Positions 57,590-64,000 of a stretch of 64,000 nt of DNA are shown one piece after another. Origin of the DNA: Gnetum montanum. Taxonomy: Eukaryota > Streptophyta > Gnetopsida > Gnetales > Gnetaceae. Both the position numbers and the translations under genes were made by a program. The stretch covers positions 499,874 to 563,873 of the forward strand of contig MNCI01004113.1 in the NCBI GenBank assembly GCA_015680685.1, read 5' to 3'. Under the pieces are notes generated by a model that was not told the DNA's origin, did no database searches, and saw only the letters and a program-made list of their open reading frames with translations. Position 1 is the first letter of the stretch; each line of letters begins with the position of its first letter.

Positions 57590-58788
57590 TGTTGACCTTT
57601 TAGTAAGTCAAAACATTAAGGAAAATGGAGTACAAGGATGTTTGTATCATTGTTGTATTTACAAGAGCAAGAGCAAAGAACTCAAGGACTCACAAGCAAC
57701 TTAGGGATCATAAGGACTCAAAGGAACTTAGATGAATATGAAGAATTCAAGCAAAATGTGTCTATTTTTATTAAGGATGGTTCTTGGATGTTTTAGCATG
57801 TTTCGAAGTCTTTTTGGCTCATTTTGATGAGTCTAGAAGGTTATAAGGTCAATGGGAACTTGTTTGGAGGCATCTGGAGGCTCCTAGCATCAAAACGAGC
57901 AGTTTTATTTTTAGTCCCTACAAAAGAGACGTCTTTCCCTAGGCAAAGATGTCTTCACAGAATATGGGCTAATTGTAGAAAGACATCTTTCTTCAAACAA
58001 AGACATCTTCTAGAATGGAGATCTTAGAGAGATGTCTTTTCCAAACAAAGACATCTTCCCAGAATTAAAGGCAAAGACAAAAAGACATCTTGGGCATGAA
58101 GAAGACATCTTCCATGATCATTAGTGACAGTTTCCTAGCCATTGTACAAGTTTCAAATGGATTTAGAAACATGGTAGCTATAAGAAGACATCGTATGCAT
58201 TGGAAAATGGACAAGCTTATGTGTAATAATTGTACAATCATTTTGTGAATCATTGTAATCTTTGTTGTTCCTCATTGTATCATCATTTGTTCACTATAAA
58301 GTGTGTTGTACCTCAACGTACAAGGACTAGTAAACTAAGTTGCATATATCCCTTGTAATTTTTCTCTCTTATTGCCCTACAGGGTTGAAATGCTTCTTGC
58401 GGGAAGGCATCTTGTTTGAGCTTGTTAGGATCCTGTGAGATTGAGTTCTTGGTGCTACAATACAACACTACAAAGTAGAGCTTAAAATTGTAAAGGTTGT
58501 GGAAGCCTTGAAACCACATTCTAAGCCTAACGAAGCCTTGTGGGGTTGAGTGACTGGTGTTGTGGCACAACACTCCAAAGCGAGCCTTGAAGACTATACA
58601 AGGTGTGGACCCTTTAATCACATTTTTGAGAGCAACAAAGTCCAGAGATGTGCTCCTGATCTACCCCCCAAGTGTGGACTACCCAATTTGGGGAACAACA
58701 TTAAATTTAGTGTGTGTGCTTTTATGTTACAAAGTTTTAATTTGGGGAACTTATTCATCTTCCTCCCTTCTAAGTTCAATGACCCACA
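57590..58788 (+). mobile_element. Solo copia LTR with perfect target duplication
   Basis: 1199 bp from TGTTGACC to GACCCACA, flanked by the exact 5-bp duplication ATATC (57585-57589, 58789-58793). Eight AGACATCTT-type motifs lie at about 57930-58120. The 3' part keeps 'tggactacccaatttgggga' and 'tggggaacttattcat', shared with the LTRs at 11696 and 40366. Confidence 0.9.
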
Positions 58789-58793
58789 ATATC

Positions 58794-59118
58794 ATTATTT
58801 TCTAACATTGAATAAGTTTACCACTAGGATTACCTATTGTATGCATAACAAAAAAATTGAACTTTGTGATACTAGAGATACCAACCCAACCATTCGTGCA
58901 TAATTGAAAATTAAGTTGGAAAAGTTATAAGTTATTATAGGATGTAGACATGAATTTCCTTGGTATACTATCTATAGGTAATAAGTAGTTTAAATATTTC
59001 ATGAGCACTTCCTAAACTATTAATCTCTTGGAAAAAATTCTAAACATCTTGAATGAAAAAAATAAAAATAAAAGGGAAAAATAATTTTGAAATAAAAAAA
59101 ATAAAAATAAAATAAAGG
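58794..59118. other. AT-rich sequence, no gene seen
   Basis: A-rich run with 'aaaataaaaataaaa' repeats near 59055-59115; nothing else recognised. Confidence 0.35.
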
Positions 59119-59185
59119 ATGCTAGAACCAAAAATAATTTGACCATACTTTTATCCCAAAACACATGGCTAACATGATACATGAA
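59119..59185 (-). repeat. tRNA-derived SINE, 3' end fragment
   Basis: The minus strand ends 'CAAATTATTTTTGGTTCTAG', preceded by 'TTTGGGATAAAAGTATGGT'. Confidence 0.45.
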
Positions 59186-59476
59186 AATAGTTAGATGTGA
59201 ATATAACAAGGAACATAATAATGGTATTGGACTCCAAAAAAAATAAGCATATTAAAAAATCAGAATTAGAGTACAATAATAATATTTTAAGTGTGATTCA
59301 AATTAGCAACCTCTTACCTACATATCCTTTTGAAAGCATGAAACTATAAAAAACAAAGATAAGTAATTTTGTCAAAATGTCATCATTACATGTAACATTA
59401 CTTTCCATCATTAAAAAGAAAATCTAGTATATGTATGACATTGTTAATATATATTAATATTTAGTAACTATAAGAA

Positions 59477-59623
59477 TGAGGGTAGCCTAGTGGTAAGACT
59501 CTTGATTTAAAAGCAACAAGTCATGGGTTTGAAACTTGTGGGTAATGCTAAGTTATAAAGTTATAACTAGACTATATAACTTGGGGTATACCTATATTAC
59601 AATTATTTTGTCATTCCAACACC
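59477..59623 (+). repeat. tRNA-derived SINE, full-length copy
   Basis: 'gagggtagcctagtggtaag' (box A TAGCCTAGTGG), 'catgggtttgaaacttgtgg' (box B), 'gctaagttataaag', 'cttggggtatacctatatta', end 'cattccaacacc'. Confidence 0.75.
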
Positions 59624-59739
59624 AAATATTTAGTAACCAGACTATTTTATTAAGTCTATAATTAAAACGAATATGTAGGGTATCATTTAAAGAATTTTTA
59701 TTTAATACCATATGAAATTTTTCAATCAAATGGTGAAAT

Positions 59740-60245
59740 TGATAAAGATATAAGAAATAGCAGTGAGGTAAAATGGTCACCATGGAGATAGGTTAGTCAT
59801 GTTCTATGTGATAAAAAATCTCAATAAAACTTAAACGAAAATTTTACAAGAGAGGAATTAGGATTGCTATAATATTCAACAATATAAAAGAGGTATGAAC
59901 AACATATCAATGTGGCACAAATGTAAAATTGGATATTGAATATTACCAAAAAAGATAAACTACATAATAGACATTAGAGAAAAGTTCTAGAAATAACATC
60001 TTAGATGGTTTGGGCATATGCAAAGAAGATCAAATAATGAGCATGTAGAAAAAGGTTGCTACATCAATTTCTAGTAAAGCTATGAAAAGGAAGACCAAAA
60101 ATACATTGGAAAAAATGATTAAAGATGATTTTTAAAAAATCGCAAATAAACAAAGATCTACCTCTTTGTAGAGGTGAATGACCAAAAAGAAGTGTATAGC
60201 AAACCCCATTTTGTTGGGACAAAAATAGGATGATGATGATGATGA
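59740..60245 (+). pseudogene. RTE-type LINE 3' end
   Basis: Damaged peptides resemble the C-terminal tail of RTE reverse transcriptases: an 'EKSSRNNILDGLGICKEDQ' block (family RLRWFGHVQRR), 'AMKRKTKNTLEKMIKDDF' (family GRPKxTWxExVKxDL), and a final segment before the signature 'aaccccattttgttgggaca' and a (GAT)n tail (60185-60245). Only the last about 500 bp are present, the usual 5'-truncated form of a LINE insertion. Confidence 0.7.
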
Positions 60246-60249
60246 GTTC

Positions 60250-60406
60250 TCGAAACAAAAATTAAATAACTATATTTACCCCTAAGGCATATAGTTCATA
60301 CAAAAATTTTGTATAACTTTGTAATGTAATGCTACCTTCTAGAATTGAACCCATAACTTAAAGTTACCAAATCAAAAGTCTTATGACTAAGAAAACACCT
60401 CATTGT
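60250..60406 (-). repeat. tRNA-derived SINE, full-length copy
   Basis: The minus strand starts 'CAATGAGGTGTTTTCTTAG', box B 'TATGGGTTCAATTCTAGAAG', end 'GCCTTAGGGGTAAATATAG'. Confidence 0.65.
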
Positions 60407-60414
60407 TAATAATG

Positions 60415-60497
60415 TTGGGGGTGTTCAAACCCTAAAATAATTGTAATATAGCTACACCCATAAGATATATAATTTAATTACAATATTATAACTCAAC
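60415..60497 (-). repeat. tRNA-derived SINE, cut by LTR insertion
   Basis: The minus strand holds the 3' half, 'TTGAGTTATAATATTG' to 'TTATTTTAGGGTTTGAACAC'. Its 5' half is missing where the LTR begins at 60503. Confidence 0.55.
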
Positions 60498-60502
60498 ATG
60501 AT

Positions 60503-61389
60503 TGATGAGTCACTTTCGGTTGGCTGCATCAATGAGGCCTTGTCAACATTGACCTCATCGACGAGGCCCCATCAACACAGTGTTAATTTTTAGCTATAAA
60601 TATGTGCCTACCAATCACATTTATGGCATGAGAGATTGTAGTTGTAGTAAATCTCTTAGAATGTTTCCATTTGAAAGTTAGAGTTTTTCTCCCGAGTGCC
60701 CATAGCAAGAGTCATTAAGTGTATGGATCTTTATTCGAGCATTGTTGTTCCTAAGCATGACAATGTGGGTGGCAATAAAATGAGCTTTTTGATAAACTTT
60801 ATAGCATTTTGGATAGATTAAATATTTTATTTGTGCATTAAATGTTTTTAATTCTTTATTTAATGTTTCCAATTATTTATTGAATGTTTCCAATAATTGA
60901 GTTAATGAAGCAATTAAGCAAGATAGATTACACACATAAGTACAACCACTTCAAGCGTAACAGGTATTTACTTGGTAATTCTAGTAGTGTCATTGCTTGG
61001 TACACCCAGTAGCATAGCGCTTGGTAGCCCAACAGTGGATACATGGGTTTAGGACATGTACAAAAAGTGGGATTAGATGCTTATGTTAGGACTAGTTAGA
61101 CATTAGTTGATTAGTTAAATTAAATTAGTCAGTTCAACCACTTTATTTCCCTTTAAGTACCGAAACCATAAAAATACAAAATGATAAAAATTAGATGCCT
61201 TAAGTACACTTAATCATACCATTGTACATCACAAGTCTAATAGGGAATACAATAATTAACCTTAAGGCAAGATTCACTTCCTAGAGGACTAATGCACTAG
61301 AAATGATAAAGTCCATGAATTCAACTGAATCATGAGTGAACGCTTTGTGATTCGTATGGTTGGGTGTAGGGGTACCCCACTGCTCATCA
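60503..61389 (+). repeat. Athila-like LTR, diverged family
   Basis: TGATGAGTCACTTTCGG...CTGCTCATCA, 887 bp. The 3' end ('gtatggttgggtgtaggggt') and 'ttggtaattctag' are shared with the LTRs at 32108, but the upstream part differs: there is no GATATC cluster, and a 'gacctcatcgacgaggcc' inverted repeat precedes the TATA box 'tataaata' (60592-60601). No target duplication is evident, and no primer site follows: integrase sequence starts at once. Confidence 0.65.
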
Positions 61390-62735
61390 TGGTACAATGG
61401 CATCCTCACCTATCTTATCACTCAGGAGATGCCACAAGACTTGGATTTTAGAAAGAGGCAAAAATTTCTTCATCGAACCAAATACTTCATGGAAATCAAT
61501 GGACACCTCTACAAGGTGTATGCCAATGGCCTGATTCGTTGGTGTCCCTGACAAAGATCAACTATGCATTCTCTGGGATGCTCACGAATGGCCTTACAAA
61601 GGCCACTATGTAGGGAGATGCACAGCCATAAAAATCCTGATGATAGAATACTATTGGCCTACAATCTTTAGGGGTTCCCACTAGTTCGTCAAGTCTTGTG
61701 AATGTTGTCAATAAGACGAGGGGATCACCGCTCACATGGAAGGTCCTCAATAGTGGATTCAACCACTGAAGCCTTTTGATATATGGGGTGTTAACTTTAT
61801 GGGTTCCATCACATCCATGTCCAATGGAAAGGCATGTATTATAGTAGTAGCTCACTACTGCACAAAATGGGAAAAAACAACAACCATTACTGATTGTACA
61901 TCATCCACTAATGCTAGATTCATACAATAAAATATTGTAAATAGGTCTAGGATGCCACATTCACTAATTTTTGATAATGGAATTCATTTTACAAGTATCA
62001 CTTTTAGAAAGTTAATGCAATGCTTGGGGGTTGAACATAAATTAACAACACCTTACCACCCTCAAGCCAATGGTCAAGCATAGGTAACCAATCAAGAGAT
62101 CAAAAAAACACTAATGCAAACCATTAACAAATATAGGAAGGATTGGAGTGCAAAACTAATGATGCCCTCTGGTCTTACCAATAACTTGAAAACTTCCTAT
62201 TGGCTATTCTCGCTATAAGTTAGTGTATGAAAAACTTGCAATGCTCTCAATTCAATCTGAGCTTCGTACACTCTCAACAACATGTGATCTAAATCTTAAC
62301 CTAAGTCTAGCACAGAAAGTAAGATTGATCAACCTAAATGTGCTAGATGAAAACTGGTTAGTGGCCCTATCCTTGAATGAGGTGACCAAGGCATTCAGCA
62401 AGCAATGTCATGGCCTTAGAATTAGGAAAGTAAAACTTCAACAAGGAGATAAGGTTCTCTATTGGAACCCCACACATGTACCCAAAAAGGAAAAATTCCA
62501 AACATCATGGGAGGAACCTTATATAATTAATCAAACTTTTTTCTTTAGGCTATGATAATATACAAACCTAAAAGCCCAAATAAAAAGTATTTGGTTAACA
62601 TCCAACAAGTAAAATTTTTCCTAAAACCAAGAAGAGCCAGTGCAACTACCACCTCAATAGATGGACAACCACATTCCATTTTTCAAATCTCCTCTTTCCA
62701 ACTCAGTCATGGGGGAGATGGTCATCTATGCTAAC
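61390..62735 (+). pseudogene. Gypsy integrase relic (Athila/Tat clade)
   Basis: 'WYNGILTYLITQEMPQDLDF' and 'FMEINGHLYKVYANGLIRWC' are the region before the integrase zinc finger, of which 'GHY'-like remains follow in other frames. The core shows 'PFDIWGVNFMG' (family GIDFMGP, catalytic Asp now Asn), 'IFDNGIHFTS' (second Asp kept) and 'TPYHPQANGQA' followed by TAG where the catalytic Glu is expected. The open frames 62223-62555 and 62552-62734 continue as the C-terminal domain ('KVKLQQGDKVLYWNP', 'EKFQTSWEEPYII'). Gag, protease, RT and RNase H are absent between the LTR and this point, so this is an internal-deletion derivative. Confidence 0.8.
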
Positions 62736-64000
62736 AATCCACATGGCTTCTTGATTTTTCTACTTTTTTGTTTTCCACATTTTTGATATTACAAGTTATT
62801 TATTTTACAAATTTTTGGATTTTCAAATTTTTCTGATTTTACACCATCATTAGTACCTTTCAACCTTTCTTGATTATTTTACACTTTATTATATATTTTA
62901 CTTTGTTTGATTTTTTTTTTTTGTCGAAGTATGATATTTTCTTATTTTTGCTAATAAAATTTCTTTATTGCCATAGGACACAATGCCACTGTTGTTGTTT
63001 ACTAATGATGGTTTGTACTTAATGTTGTGATTATCAATGTCTGGTTTCTATTTTTGAATCTAAATGTCTGATGACTCTGACATGGTTTATTTTTCATGAA
63101 ACAGGCAATGAGTCCATGTCATTTTCCCATCTAATAAACTCTATGGTTTTTCATGCTCTAGAAATTTAAGGTTCCTTCCATTAAAGAAACTTTTAATTAA
63201 TTGGTGACCTTAGTGGTTCACGAATTAGGAAGGATTCAAAGGTTTTTACAGGGTGTGACTTCAAGGGGACTCAATACTCTTTGTACTCTTCTACTTGCTT
63301 GAGTACTTGAGTGTTTTTTACAAACTTCTCATCATTCCATACCACCCACTAATACAAAGTCAAATAAAGTCTTTGCATGGTGTGGTTTCCATCCAAGTAA
63401 AAAAAACAATGGAAATTCAAAGCACATCCCTTAGACACAAATAAGTCCTTGCATGGTGTGGTTTCCATTTCAAAAAAAAAACAATGACAATTCAAAGCAC
63501 ATCCCTTGGACAAATAAATGGGCTATAAGCACTGGTTATGGAACTCAAATGACATGCACATATGCCTGAAGGTCCCCTCTAACTAAGGCCCTCTCTCTCT
63601 CACTTCCTACTTCTTTTTTCTTCTCTTTGTGGAATGGTTGTTGTCTTGTGGAAGCCCTCTTGTGTCTTGAGTGGGTGGATCAGTCTTAGGATGGTGATGC
63701 AAAGTCACTGAAAGTGGATGATTTTGGTCTAGAATGAGGATGGAACTTCCTGGGTCATTTTAAACAAAAATTCCACAAGGGACTTCCTATGACCTCAATT
63801 CAAAACTCCATTTCACCCTCTTTATCATCCATCCATGCTACCGTAATTCACCTCACTACCATGTTCTATTTTATGCTCTATGTCTTGGTCTAATGTGTTG
63901 GAATTCTTAGGTAGATTCTTTCTGGTTAGTCCTTAACTTTTCATGACCATTAATCAAATATGAGGCCCATAAACTCTTCAATTGAGGTTATGCAAGGGCA
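62736..64000. other. Spacer downstream of integrase
   Basis: Starts after a purine tract (62706, 'tcatgggggagatgg'). It shares order and landmarks with 34933-35960: T-rich tract, 'cagggtgtgacttcaagggg' and 'gaggttatgcaagggca' at the window end. No gene seen. Confidence 0.5.
63362..63512. repeat. About 75-bp tandem duplication
   Basis: Two copies of 'gcatggtgtggtttccat' ... 'attcaaagcacatccctt' (63376-63432 and 63451-63508) separated by A-rich tracts. Confidence 0.85.

Noticed and set aside
59477-59560. tRNA gene
   Set aside because: Boxes A and B are present but there is no acceptor-stem pairing, and the same 150-bp unit recurs many times; it is a SINE.

Overview
This window reads as nuclear DNA of a seed plant with a large, repeat-rich genome. 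It is AT-rich, has one 603-base assembly gap, and consists almost entirely of old, broken retrotransposons nested in one another. I found no intact host gene, rRNA, functional tRNA or CRISPR array. Almost every protein-like stretch is cut by stops and frameshifts. The families seen (Ty1/copia with iMet-type primer sites, Athila-like and Tat-like Ty3/gypsy, RTE-type and other LINEs, a tRNA-derived SINE) are typical of plants. The species cannot be named from the sequence.

Layout. 1-4866: a minus-strand LTR element whose interior holds two host-gene relics, a CCR4-type deadenylase fragment (945-1950, minus) and a U-box/ARM fragment (3160-3440, plus). 4930-7620: gypsy Gag-like and reverse transcriptase relics, with a perfect 97-bp tandem duplication. 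10000-12973: a copia 5' LTR, primer site and Gag on the minus strand. 13767-14717: a solo Athila-like LTR with a perfect target-site duplication. 16355-19170: an unrecognised long coding relic. 19950-22530: copia Pol on plus. 22741-28402: a minus-strand copia element whose 5' LTR has been partly replaced by a piece of an Athila-like LTR. 32108-38693: a structurally complete Athila-like element (two 945-bp LTRs, tRNA-Asp-type primer site, Gag, a second ORF, purine tract, duplication GTTGG) with no Pol. 40366-41592 and 57590-58788: two solo copia LTRs. 42890-44230 and 55040-56140: LINE relics. 45330-54257: a Tat-like gag-protease element rich in tandem arrays (35, 38 and 191 bp), running into the gap. 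60503-64000: an Athila-like LTR joined directly to an integrase relic and its downstream spacer. At least 14 copies of one ~150-bp SINE are scattered through the window, most of them after 39 kb.

How the parts relate. Four copia loci (11.7, 22.7-28.4, 40.4 and 57.6 kb) share one LTR family beginning TGTTGACC, with clusters of an AGACATCTT motif. Five loci share LTRs of the TGATGAG...CTCATCA type: solo, truncated, complete, or deletion-derived. In both gypsy groups the preserved copies keep gag and the cis signals and have lost pol, which fits parasitic, non-autonomous amplification. The most unusual items are the LTR element carrying two host-gene fragments, the pol-less Athila-like element with palindromic GATATC clusters ahead of its TATA box, the Tat-like element whose 36-39-bp coding repeat recurs as noncoding DNA, and the SINE whose ends are complementary and covary.
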